Below, one piece after another: positions 20,401 to 27,701 of a stretch of DNA of 64,000 nucleotides (positions within the stretch are counted from its first letter, which is position 1; each line of letters begins with the position of its first letter). The notes beneath the pieces were generated by a model. That model saw only the letters and a list, made by a program, of their open reading frames with translations. It had not been told where the DNA came from and did no database searches. The position numbers and the translations under genes were made by a program. This DNA comes from Acinetobacter defluvii (GTDB taxonomy: Bacteria; Pseudomonadota; Gammaproteobacteria; Pseudomonadales; Moraxellaceae), in NCBI RefSeq assembly GCF_001704615.3, contig NZ_CP029397.2, forward strand, positions 1,178,001-1,242,000, in the 5' to 3' direction.

Positions 20401-21955
20401 CGGTTATGCCAAAGCAACTTGGGCACAAAATAGCAAACCAAAAATTGATGCAAAATTGGTGACACGAAAAGGGCAAATTGGTATTGCAGCAGAAAACCCT
20501 GACGACCCTGCAACCTCTATGAATTATGACGAAGCCAGTGTGATCATCAAAAGTGTTGCAGAAGGCTTATTGGCACGTGTTGATCTGAAAGCGCCAAATG
20601 TCGGTACAGGTTATGCTAGTGTCGTGATTGATCCTTATTCTGCACAAAAAAACATGCGGGGTGAAGTTGCATTTAACGAAGTGCAATTACAAATTTTGAA
20701 ACCATTTATTGCAGATGTACGTAAGCTGGAAGGAACACTGTCCCTTGCTGGAAAAATTAATGGTACCTTGTCACAGCCTTTGTTTGATGGTGCATTGCGC
20801 CTGAAAAATGGCACAATTAGTATGATTTCATTGCCAGTAAATCTGACCAATGTACAGTTATATTCCAATATTCATCAAGATCAAGCAACCATTAATGGTG
20901 CATTTAACAGTGGTCGTGGTGTAGGAAAGCTAACTGGTAGTATTGACTGGAAAAATGATCCTCGGATTCAATTGGCGTTAAAAGGTGACAAACTCTTAGT
21001 ACGTCAAGCGCCATTGATTACGGCAGTTGTAGATACGGATATGACCATGGATGCTTATCCTTTAAGCAAGCGTATTGCGGTCAAAGGTAAAGTTGAGGTA
21101 CCGAATGCTTTAATTTCAATGCCTGAGTCAAGTGCGACTGTTGTCAATGTTTCGCCAGATGTACGTGTAGTGCATGAAGGTGATGATCAACTTGCTATTT
21201 TAAAATCAGCAAAACCTTGGGATATTCGTGCAGATATTGATGTTAGTCTAGGCAATAAAGTGATATTCCAAGGCTTTAATAGTCGTATCCCATTGATTGG
21301 GCGAGTGTATTTGTCGCAACGTGGTTTAGAAACTGCAATGCGTGCAAATGGTGCGATTGGCGTGAGTCAGAAAGTAACCATCGAAGCTTATGGGCAAAAA
21401 CTTGATCTAAATCGTGCCATTGCTCGTTTTAATGGTGCTTTAGCAAACCCAACTTTGGATGTGGATACCAATAAAACGATTTCAGGCAGTATTGTCGGTT
21501 TACGTGTTACAGGCACAGCAAGCAGTCCAAATATTCAAGTTTATAATGATGCAGGATTATCTGATCAAGAAGCGATGAATGCTTTAATCACAGGACGAAT
21601 CAATGAAGGTTCGAGCGGTTTAAGCAATGAAGCGGGCTTTAAATCTGATGTAAATAATACCATTGCTGCTGCAGGAATTAGTTTAGGTTTGGGGGGAACA
21701 CGCGCCTTTACTAACCAAATCGGACAAACTTTTGGTCTAAGTGGTTTAGCATTAGATGCACAAGGAACAGGTGATGATACTCAAGTCAGCTTAACAGGTT
21801 ATATCACTCCTGATTTATATATCCGTTATGGTGTGGGCGTATTTACGCCAGTGAACAAGCTGACCCTACGTTATCAAATGAACAAACGATTGTATCTAGA
21901 AGCAAGTCAGTCTTTAGAAAAAGCGATTGATTTGTTCTATCACTGGCGCTTCTAA
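17417..21955 (+). CDS. tamB: Translocation and assembly module protein TamB
   Basis: A 1512-residue AsmA-like/DUF490 protein anchored in the inner membrane by one helix (ILLSIGLVIVLLVAALAVM) near residues 35-55, after a Gln-rich cytoplasmic N-terminus. The long middle is repetitive beta structure, as expected for a hydrophobic groove that bridges the periplasm and carries phospholipid or outer-membrane proteins. The C-terminal conserved domain is present, ending in LFYHWRF. It lies 33 bp after tamA; the pair is an operon in most proteobacteria. Confidence 0.92.
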   Translation: MADEKQQDLQNNDQAPQQNAEQIPKKRNILRNILLSIGLVIVLLVAALAVMFSTDKGSKFLLDRVAASQKIIHYEYEGGNLLQGIILKNILVTLSAVDVKIDRADVSLGWRAILDKEIHLSHADVRNLRVISKSPPSDEPFKFSEIKLPFVLRLDQADVDHLQIQTSSSKVDFNDVHLEEALWSGTELKFKNSRMDMGYLAVKNAEGMMDFKGKYPLKAKAIVNLPSLHSLNVKDIYVHARGSLDTIQAGVATQTPDLLTGWAVLHPMRPHVPMNGALILKNYHLPILPEQKLLAKDGIAKFKGDINGLDLDLNTDLSGTNIPQGQYTALAHTDLMNQLNINNFNGQVMGGAINLAGLVSWKDQVRWDVKGRLDHINPKDKLIPQAIQDFLPPSLDANIASQGALQQGMHLTANVDFDKYEAWHVKLDQAEQKKKTPEPMLLDVQWKNIDRAVPYIGWLSSENGQVKLALVEGKQNIHVATVVRQHEKGSLPAGQYNAQLDLKGNNLHVPSFRYQAAKGSLTGNAVVELPSEKRQLKWNAILNAKDFNPQTVATAAPVNLLNGRIKANGYAKPNQQIIHFTAIDLTGRMADQAKAETIQLKGTSTAAIIFKDEKAGGGFKGFAVNYDGSLNASQLKQGSGLLKVRVSGTPELIKIAELRHDGIAGKILASGLVNLSNGIGWDVNASLVRFKPQYFVSSVRGEVSGHVKTQGTWSERLKRINIQNLNLAGIINNKPLRGKGNLAIVLNSNQKGFMPQQFEANNLFLSYAQNQVQATGNAQNLRLKINAPALYELYPGLRGTAYGYLNLQAQPRLSATANLKVDKFGFNNTISIEKMSLIGELPTSDTTPAKMVARMDNLRSGTRQIQYAGITLTGTRKAHLLQLQGWNYYSKFYMQFAGGFNAQNDWLGQIQKGEFDSVRAHLLQDQAAPVIFTSAKSELYVGQHCWSSKQSKLCFDQPVRVSPAKGNVSFITQNLDLNDFAAFMPEGLALTGQLNGYAKATWAQNSKPKIDAKLVTRKGQIGIAAENPDDPATSMNYDEASVIIKSVAEGLLARVDLKAPNVGTGYASVVIDPYSAQKNMRGEVAFNEVQLQILKPFIADVRKLEGTLSLAGKINGTLSQPLFDGALRLKNGTISMISLPVNLTNVQLYSNIHQDQATINGAFNSGRGVGKLTGSIDWKNDPRIQLALKGDKLLVRQAPLITAVVDTDMTMDAYPLSKRIAVKGKVEVPNALISMPESSATVVNVSPDVRVVHEGDDQLAILKSAKPWDIRADIDVSLGNKVIFQGFNSRIPLIGRVYLSQRGLETAMRANGAIGVSQKVTIEAYGQKLDLNRAIARFNGALANPTLDVDTNKTISGSIVGLRVTGTASSPNIQVYNDAGLSDQEAMNALITGRINEGSSGLSNEAGFKSDVNNTIAAAGISLGLGGTRAFTNQIGQTFGLSGLALDAQGTGDDTQVSLTGYITPDLYIRYGVGVFTPVNKLTLRYQMNKRLYLEASQSLEKAIDLFYHWRF

Positions 21956-22438
21956 ATCTGTTTAAACATGCGAGTTTATTTGAAATAGATTTTAAGGTTA
22001 TGAGTTAAAGTCTATTTTAATTTAATTCGCATTAACTTATAGGGTTATGGTTTAAGCATTCCTTTATGGTAGTGAACCAGAATGATGTTTGATACCTTCT
22101 CATCATGGATTTCTAAGCTGCCTATATGGCAGTGAACTATCATCCCAAATACTTTTGATCAAAGCACTTTTTCTAAGCTGCCTATATGGCAGTGAACGCC
22201 TGTAAATTTCTAATGCCTCGCTCATCGATTTTTCTAAGCTGCCTATATGGCAGTGAACAGTAAAGCCCTGTTCTGTGCTAATTGTCGACTTTTCTAAGCT
22301 GCCTATATGGCAGTGAACATGTCACCAAATAAGTTGGATGCTGTTCGGTTTTTCTAAGCTGCCTATATGGCAGTGAACGGAACATTAACGCTTGATTTGA
22401 TTTGCCGTGTTTTCTAAGCTGCCTATATGGCAGTGAAC

Positions 22439-22470
22439 CTTCTAGCGATACAGTTGTAGGCGTTTCGTGC
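22439..22470 (-). repeat. CRISPR spacer, near-duplicate of 22920-22951
   Basis: This 32-bp spacer matches the one at 22920-22951 at 29 of 32 positions. The differences are at spacer positions 2, 17 and 29 (plus-strand numbering), all transitions and all spaced by multiples of three. Confidence 0.95.
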
Positions 22471-22919
22471 TTTCTAAGCTGCCTATATGGCAGTGAACCA
22501 ATGCACGAGTTTTATATAATCGTTCATCGATTTCTAAGCTGCCTATATGGCAGTGAACATATAAAGCAAAATAATCCATTCAAGACATAAATTTCTAAGC
22601 TGCCTATATGGCAGTGAACTGACCGTTTCTAACGCACGGTATTGTGTTAGTTTTCTAAGCTGCCTATATGGCAGTGAACACTCCGGGGTTGAAAGTACCA
22701 TATGCGATTGATTTCTAAGCTGCCTATATGGCAGTGAACTGCTTAGGAATTGGTTAGGTCGATTACTTAAATTTCTAAGCTGCCTATATGGCAGTGAACT
22801 TGACCAAGCAATGAAGCTGTTTAGTGAGTTTTTTCTAAGCTGCCTATATGGCAGTGAACGGTGTTGTTCCGATTTACGGTGATTTTGACAATTTCTAAGC
22901 TGCCTATATGGCAGTGAAC

Positions 22920-22951
22920 CCTCTAGCGATACAGTCGTAGGCGTTTCATGC
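22920..22951 (-). repeat. CRISPR spacer, near-duplicate of 22439-22470
   Basis: The younger (leader-closer) member of the near-identical spacer pair, separated from the older one by seven other spacers. Confidence 0.95.
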
Positions 22952-23279
22952 TTTCTAAGCTGCCTATATGGCAGTGAACTTTTATTTGCAAAATCTTGAT
23001 TAAATTTATATTTTCTAAGCTGCCTATATGGCAGTGAACATAAATCAGAGGGTGATTTCCAAGATCAAAAATTTCTAAGCTGCCTATATGGCAGTGAACT
23101 AGAAGCTGTAACTGGTGAAGTAACGGCAATTTTTCTAAGCTGCCTATATGGCAGTGAACCTTCTCAAGTTGCAAAAGTTCTTAGACGTGGCTTTCTAAGC
23201 TGCCTATATGGCAGTGAACCAACATTAGAAAACGGTGTATGTATAGAAACATTTCTAAGCTGCCTATATGGCAGTGAAC

Positions 23280-23420
23280 AGTAATATTAAGCAATAAAAC
23301 ATTAAAATAACAGGGCTTTAGCAGTAAAAATCACAAAATACCCAAATTTTTCGTGGTTGTATAACTTATTGATTTTATTAAGGTGTTAAAGAGTAAGAAA
23401 ATATTGGGGTAAAAACCTGC
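23280..23420 (-). promoter_or_regulatory. CRISPR leader
   Basis: AT-rich DNA next to the intact end of the array, opposite the decayed repeat, so it is where transcription should start and new spacers enter. It has no ORF. A possible minus-strand promoter (TTATAC, 18 bp, TATTTT) is weak. Confidence 0.65.
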
Positions 23421-23763
23421 GTTTGTCAAAGTACTTTTATACATATTTTAAAAATATCTTATGATCAGTGCATTCTCAAAGTTAGTTAAAGGTCAAAAGT
23501 ATAATTTGAGTACACGTTTAAAATGAAATGATTACAAAAAACTCTCCTTCCTAGGGGGGCTTGGAGATGAATGTATCATTGAGGTATAAATATTTATTTG
23601 CTGAATAACCACTTATCCAAAACCTACCTTAGTAAATTAAAAGTCTATTTAGCTGTTAAATGTAGATTATTTTTTATAAATAATTGTTTAATTTAATAAA
23701 ATAAATAATTGAAAGAAGTTTTGTATTTTCATGTTTTTGTCAGAATTTTAAAAATAAAGGGAT

Positions 23764-23870
23764 ATTGTCCGACAAATACCGATATTTGTTGCACCATGAG
23801 TGTGCTTTATTATGCTTATAAATAAATCACATAATTTTTTTATGGTTTATATTGACAATATTCATTGTCA
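23764..23870. promoter_or_regulatory. Operator-like ATTGTC/GACAAT half-sites upstream of monooxygenase gene
   Basis: Half-sites lie at 23764-23769 (ATTGTC), 23771-23776 (GACAAA), 23854-23859 (GACAAT) and 23864-23869 (ATTGTC). They form a perfect TGACAAT-ATTC-ATTGTCA palindrome at 23853-23870 and an overlapping ACAAATA-CCGA-TATTTGT palindrome at 23772-23789. The regulator is not identified. Confidence 0.5.
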
Positions 23871-23880
23871 GATTTATTTT
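23852..23880 (+). promoter_or_regulatory. Promoter of monooxygenase gene
   Basis: A consensus -35 TTGACA (23852-23857), 17 bp spacing and -10 TATTTT (23875-23880). The palindrome 23853-23870 covers the -35 box, so a bound protein would block polymerase. Confidence 0.5.
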
Positions 23881-23958
23881 GATAGTGGCGCCACAATTTG
23901 TTCAGAAAATTGAAATTATGAGTTGAGTAAAAATAAATAAACTCAATGGAGTTGTCAT

Positions 23959-25419
23959 ATGAAAAAATATCAAACGATTATTATTGGAAGTGGTTTTGGT
24001 GGGCAGTGTGCTGCGATTAACTTGTTAAAAAGAGGAATGTCTGATTTTGTTATTCTTGAGCGCCGAGATTTTGTAGGGGGAACATGGTGCCAAAACAGTT
24101 ATCCTGGGGCTGCGGTGGATGTGCAATCACCTTTATATTCAATTTCGCACGAACCTTATGCATGGAGTCAAATGTTTGCCGATCAGAAAGAGCTGGAAGT
24201 ATATACGAACCATGTGATTGACAAATATAAATTACGTGAAAAAACTAAAACCAACTGTAATGTCACCAAAGTTGAATGGGATAATGAACAGCATCATTGG
24301 GCTGTTGAAACTGAAAAGGGTGAAACTTTTTATGGGCAGTTTTTAATTAATGCCTCAGGTCCATTAAGTACGCCAGTTATTCCTGATTTTAAAGGGAAAG
24401 ATACATTTAAAGGCAAAAGCTTCCATACCAATGACTGGGATCATGGCTATGATTATAAAGGTAAAAAAGTTGCTGTGATTGGCAGTGGGGCAAGTGCTGC
24501 ACAGGTGATTCCCGCTATTGCGGGGGATGTTGCAGAGTTACATATTTTCCAACGTACTCCACATTGGGTATTGCCTCGACCAGACTATAAATTTAGCCCA
24601 ATTCAACAAAAAATGATCGGGAATAAATACATTCATAAAGCTGTGCGAACAGCCGTGTATTGGCAACTTGAAACTCGCTTAATTGGGTTTAAATATTCAA
24701 AATTAGCACTCGGCTTGATTGCACAGCGGGAGGCAGAAAAGTTTATTAAGAAACAAATCAAAGATCCGAAGTTACGTGCCGCAGTCACACCTGACTATAC
24801 TATTGGCTGTAAACGTATCATTATTTCTAATACCTTATATCCTGCGATGTGCCAAGATAATGTTACTTTGCATACCAAAGATTCAAGTGTAGCCTCGATT
24901 GATAAAACAGGTATTAACACCAGCAAAGGTGAGCATATTGATTTAGATTTAATTATTTATTCAACAGGTTATGATGCAACAGATGGACCAATTTCTTATC
25001 CAATCATTGGTAAAAAGAAACAGGCATTGGGCGATAAATGGAGCGATTTTCCACGTGCATATTTAGGTACAACGATTCCTGATTTTCCTAACTTCTTTAT
25101 GGTGATTGGACCAAATACAGCCATTGGACATACGTCAGCAATTTTCATTATCGAATCACAAATGAACTATATTATGAAGGCGATTGAAGCAACGCTCGAT
25201 CAAGGTCGTAAAGCCATCGAAGTAACTGAAAAAGCAGAAGATAAATATACCACGATGATTCATAAAGAAATGGATAAAACGGTTTGGAAAACAGGTGGTT
25301 GTGATAGTTGGTATAAAAATAAAAGTGGACACATTATTGCAATGTATCCAGGTTTTAGTTTTACCTACCACTTAAAAACCAATAACTTTAAACCGAAAGA
25401 CCATCATTTCTATTCTTAA
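23959..25419 (+). CDS. Flavin-containing monooxygenase, Baeyer-Villiger-like
   Basis: 486 residues. The FAD Rossmann motif IIGSGFGGQCAA is at the N-terminus, then GGTWCQNSYPGAAVD. The NADPH-binding Rossmann motif is VIGSGASAAQV. The linker FKGKSFHTNDWDHGYD matches the FxGxxxHTxxW fingerprint of class B flavin monooxygenases. Such enzymes insert oxygen into ketones, aldehydes or soft heteroatoms; many in soil Acinetobacter act on cyclic ketones or alkyl compounds, but the substrate cannot be read from sequence. Ribosome site TGGAG. Its neighbours do not form a pathway. A strong terminator follows. Confidence 0.88.
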   Translation: MKKYQTIIIGSGFGGQCAAINLLKRGMSDFVILERRDFVGGTWCQNSYPGAAVDVQSPLYSISHEPYAWSQMFADQKELEVYTNHVIDKYKLREKTKTNCNVTKVEWDNEQHHWAVETEKGETFYGQFLINASGPLSTPVIPDFKGKDTFKGKSFHTNDWDHGYDYKGKKVAVIGSGASAAQVIPAIAGDVAELHIFQRTPHWVLPRPDYKFSPIQQKMIGNKYIHKAVRTAVYWQLETRLIGFKYSKLALGLIAQREAEKFIKKQIKDPKLRAAVTPDYTIGCKRIIISNTLYPAMCQDNVTLHTKDSSVASIDKTGINTSKGEHIDLDLIIYSTGYDATDGPISYPIIGKKKQALGDKWSDFPRAYLGTTIPDFPNFFMVIGPNTAIGHTSAIFIIESQMNYIMKAIEATLDQGRKAIEVTEKAEDKYTTMIHKEMDKTVWKTGGCDSWYKNKSGHIIAMYPGFSFTYHLKTNNFKPKDHHFYS

Positions 25420-25440
25420 AAATAGAAGCTTTATAGAAAC

Positions 25441-25467
25441 GAAGAGCATTGATGCTCTTCGTTTTTT
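25441..25467 (+). terminator. Rho-independent terminator
   Basis: Stem GAAGAGCAT / ATGCTCTTC with a 2-nt loop, followed by GTTTTTTG. Confidence 0.9.
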
Positions 25468-25554
25468 GTTGAGTTAACTAATTTGGTAAAATTGACAATA
25501 AAAACTCCCAATTTCTTCTAAATTCAGTATCATTAGCCACGATAGGAGAGATTT

Positions 25555-25929
25555 ATGAAAAAGTCAGTTATCTGCGCTGTACTTGGTACAGTTGTGGTCT
25601 TATCGGGTTGTGCTGAAAAAAAGCCAGCAACTCCTGAAGAAATTTGGAAAGGTTATTGCACTAGTATTGGGAATGCAGCACGTTCAATTACTTTAGATCG
25701 TCAAAATGGTATCACTCAAAAAGAAGCTTTAGATTATGCCAATAAAGTGACAGATCCTACGACTAAAGGCTTTATTTTAGAGTATTTAGAAAAAATTTAT
25801 GCAGTGCCTGATGCTGAGTTAAAAGCAGACAAAGATGCTGTACAAATGAAGTTTAAACAGCAAGCTTATGAGCAATGTTTAAATACACCGCATGATCCTA
25901 AAAAAATGCCAGATTATAAGCCGTTCTAA
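25555..25929 (+). CDS. Small lipoprotein of unknown function
   Basis: 124-residue precursor with lipobox LSGC (lipidated Cys near residue 19) after a clear hydrophobic signal, then EKKPATPEEIWKGYC and a helical domain with two further Cys (GYC, EQC). GGAGAG precedes the ATG. Its layout (short, few Cys, stand-alone) is like the lipoprotein at 511-897, but I see no convincing sequence match. Function unknown. Confidence 0.8.
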   Translation: MKKSVICAVLGTVVVLSGCAEKKPATPEEIWKGYCTSIGNAARSITLDRQNGITQKEALDYANKVTDPTTKGFILEYLEKIYAVPDAELKADKDAVQMKFKQQAYEQCLNTPHDPKKMPDYKPF

Positions 25930-25944
25930 TTAGAGCGGTTTTTT
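25921..25944 (+). terminator. Terminator overlapping the lipoprotein stop codon
   Basis: Stem CCGTTCT / AGAGCGG (one G-T pair) followed by TTTTTT. The stop codon lies in the loop region. Confidence 0.75.
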
Positions 25945-26043
25945 ATATCTAATGAGGAATAAAATATTTAGGCTTAAAATATTATTCTAAATATAATAAT
26001 GTAATACATCATAAAATTTTAAAATGAGCATTTATAGGTTGTT

Positions 26044-26949
26044 ATGCAATTTACTCAAATGAAACGTTATTTTTACGCAATCGGTTTTTCATGCTTAATC
26101 GGATTCGCTATTCCGACCTATGCAGACTCAAAATCATCTTCAACCGATGTCAAACAACTGATTCAAAAAGCTAAGCAAGGTGATATTGATGCTATTCACA
26201 AACTCATTGCAATGTATGGCAAAGGAGAAACAGTTAGTAAGGATGACCAGAAAGCATTACAGTACTCAAGACAAGGTGCAACATTGGGCGATGCACAGTC
26301 AAAATATATGGCAGGGATGATTTTACTGCATCGTACAAATCCATCGCAACAAGACATTGCAGAAGCCACTCAATATTTAACTGATGTTGCTGAGTCTGGA
26401 CATGCACACACCCAAGCGACTTTAGGGAGTTACTATTTAACTGGTGAGCTTTTACCTAAAAATATGGCTTTGGGAATCAAGTGGACAGAAGCGGCTGCTC
26501 AACAAGATCATGGCTTGGCGCTGAACAACTTGGGTTGGATGTATTATAAAGGTACAGGCGTAAAACAAGATTATAAAAAAGCAGTTGAGTATTTAGAAAA
26601 GGGTGTGAAGCAGAATAATACGTTAGCCTATACCAATTTAGCGACACTTTATAGTCGTGGTGATGGTGTAAAACAAAACCACAAAAAAGCAGTGCAATTA
26701 TTAGAAAAAGCGATTGAACTAGGTGAGGAAAAAGCAAAAGTAAATCTTGCGCTTGCCTATTATCAAGGGCTAGGTATTAAAAAGGATCAGGACAAAGCTT
26801 ATCAATTGATACAAGAAGCGGCTGTCGCAGGTGTGCCTGAAGCCATTGCAATGTTACAGCGTTCACAAACCGATGCACAAGGTTGTCGTGAAGTGAAAAG
26901 TATGGTCGATGGAAAAGTCTATACAGCGATTGAATGTCCAATAACTTAA
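26044..26949 (+). CDS. Secreted Sel1-repeat protein
   Basis: 301 residues. The signal peptide ends near PTYAD, so it is exported to the periplasm or beyond. About six Sel1 repeats follow, for example ALNNLGWMYYKGTGVKQDYK, AYTNLATLYSRGDGVKQNHK and AKVNLALAYYQGLGIKKDQD. The C-terminus has two Cys (GCREV, ECPIT) that may pair. Sel1 proteins are binding scaffolds, sometimes linked to stress or host interaction; the partner is unknown. Independent of the cytoplasmic Sel1 gene at 8484-8999. Confidence 0.85.
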   Translation: MQFTQMKRYFYAIGFSCLIGFAIPTYADSKSSSTDVKQLIQKAKQGDIDAIHKLIAMYGKGETVSKDDQKALQYSRQGATLGDAQSKYMAGMILLHRTNPSQQDIAEATQYLTDVAESGHAHTQATLGSYYLTGELLPKNMALGIKWTEAAAQQDHGLALNNLGWMYYKGTGVKQDYKKAVEYLEKGVKQNNTLAYTNLATLYSRGDGVKQNHKKAVQLLEKAIELGEEKAKVNLALAYYQGLGIKKDQDKAYQLIQEAAVAGVPEAIAMLQRSQTDAQGCREVKSMVDGKVYTAIECPIT

Positions 26950-26977
26950 GTTGGCAGAGATTTAAATGAAATAACTT

Positions 26978-27008
26978 AAGCCATGCCATTGTACAGCATG
27001 GCTTTTTG
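26978..27008 (+). terminator. Rho-independent terminator
   Basis: Stem AAGCCATGC / GCATGGCTT with a 9-nt loop, followed by TTT. Confidence 0.85.
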
Positions 27009-27119
27009 CATTTTAAGTGTGTTTTTGAACCATTTTGCAATAAAAAATGATTAGCATAAAAACTGAAAAGCATATATAAAATATAGAAATAGAAAGCACA
27101 ATAACAAAGGAGCATCAAA

Positions 27120-27389
27120 ATGGAAGTTGTAGCATATTTACATAATGCTGACTTGCTCGTTGAAGATGACCAAGCTGTCGCTGTGATTAGCGGAAGTCAT
27201 TATGTGTTAAGTTTAGGTGATCAAGTGCATATTCGTCAGATCATTGATGAACGTGCTAAGATCTATCAAGTTCATATTTCATTTGCCAGTGCAGCACATG
27301 CAATGCTGCATGAAGATGAGATTTGCATCAAATTTGAAGGGTGTAAAGACGCGTTTCAAGACTATTTACGCAGTACCACAGTCCACTAA
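27120..27389 (+). CDS. Small protein of unknown function
   Basis: 89 residues, acidic, no signal peptide or membrane helix; alternating hydrophobic stretches suggest a small alpha/beta fold (EVVAYLHNADLLVEDDQAV, GDQVHIRQIIDERAKIYQVH). AAAGGAGC nine bases before the ATG is a strong ribosome site, and it has its own terminator, so I take it as real. I do not recognise the family. Confidence 0.7.
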   Translation: MEVVAYLHNADLLVEDDQAVAVISGSHYVLSLGDQVHIRQIIDERAKIYQVHISFASAAHAMLHEDEICIKFEGCKDAFQDYLRSTTVH

Positions 27390-27415
27390 GGTGGTATTTA
27401 AAAATCTATTCAATC

Positions 27416-27439
27416 AAGGCAACATAAGTTGCCTTTTTT
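27416..27439 (+). terminator. Rho-independent terminator
   Basis: Stem AAGGCAAC / GTTGCCTT, loop ATAA, followed by TTTT. Confidence 0.9.
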
Positions 27440-27636
27440 ACGAATGATAATCTGTTAAACGTAATGTAAGCATTTTCATTTTATAAATGAGCAAGAAATT
27501 AGGCAAAGTGAGATGTGTTGGATAAAATCTAGTGAAATACAGCCACTATTTATTTATAAAATAACGGTCATCACGAATTAACACGCTGCTTGCATTAACT
27601 TTTGACTTGATTTTTAGTAAAATTTGACAGTCCATA

Positions 27637-27682
27637 TTACTTGTAAAGCTTTTACTAAGCTGGAATTTACAAGTAATTTTTT
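27637..27682 (+). promoter_or_regulatory. Terminator-shaped hairpin in the acnB leader
   Basis: Perfect 11-bp inverted repeat TTACTTGTAAA (27637-27647) and TTTACAAGTAA (27666-27676), followed by six Ts. It ends 20 bp before the acnB GTG and directly before its GAGG ribosome site. It has the shape of an intrinsic attenuator, though the stem is AT-rich. The 200 bp further upstream (27440-27636) hold a possible promoter (TTAACT, 16 bp, TAAAAT at 27618-27623) and no gene. Confidence 0.5.
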
Positions 27683-27701
27683 AAAAAAGAGGAATAACAC
27701 C

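Larger units (their letters stand above)
22050..23279 (-). CRISPR. Type I-F CRISPR array, 20 perfect repeats plus one decayed repeat, 20 spacers, no cas genes nearby
   Basis: The 28-bp unit reads, on the minus strand, GTTCACTGCC-ATATA-GGCAGCTTAGAAA; CTGCC/GGCAG forms the crRNA stem. Twenty copies start at 22110, 22170, 22231, 22291 and so on to 23252, and appear identical. A degenerate copy with nine mismatches lies at 22050-22077, marking the old, leader-distal end. Spacers are 32 bp except two of 33 (22198-22230 and 22559-22591). Repeat sequence and polarity indicate type I-F processing by Cas6f. No cas1, cas2-3, csy1-4 or other cas gene lies within 22 kb on the left or 40 kb on the right, so effectors must be encoded elsewhere or be absent. 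Confidence 0.97.

Noticed and set aside
22261..22272. A 12-nt match (reverse complement) between a spacer and the CRISPR leader at 23309-23320
   Set aside because: Twelve bases is too short to imply targeting, and it was noticed after scanning many spacer and leader positions.
22402..22590. ORFs inside the CRISPR array (also 22923-23174)
   Set aside because: They are made only of repeat and spacer sequence, with the repeat translated again and again.
26941..26980. Direct repeat ATAACTTAAG at 26941 and 26971
   Set aside because: Short, AT-rich, and partly inside a stop codon and a terminator flank; no sign of mobility.
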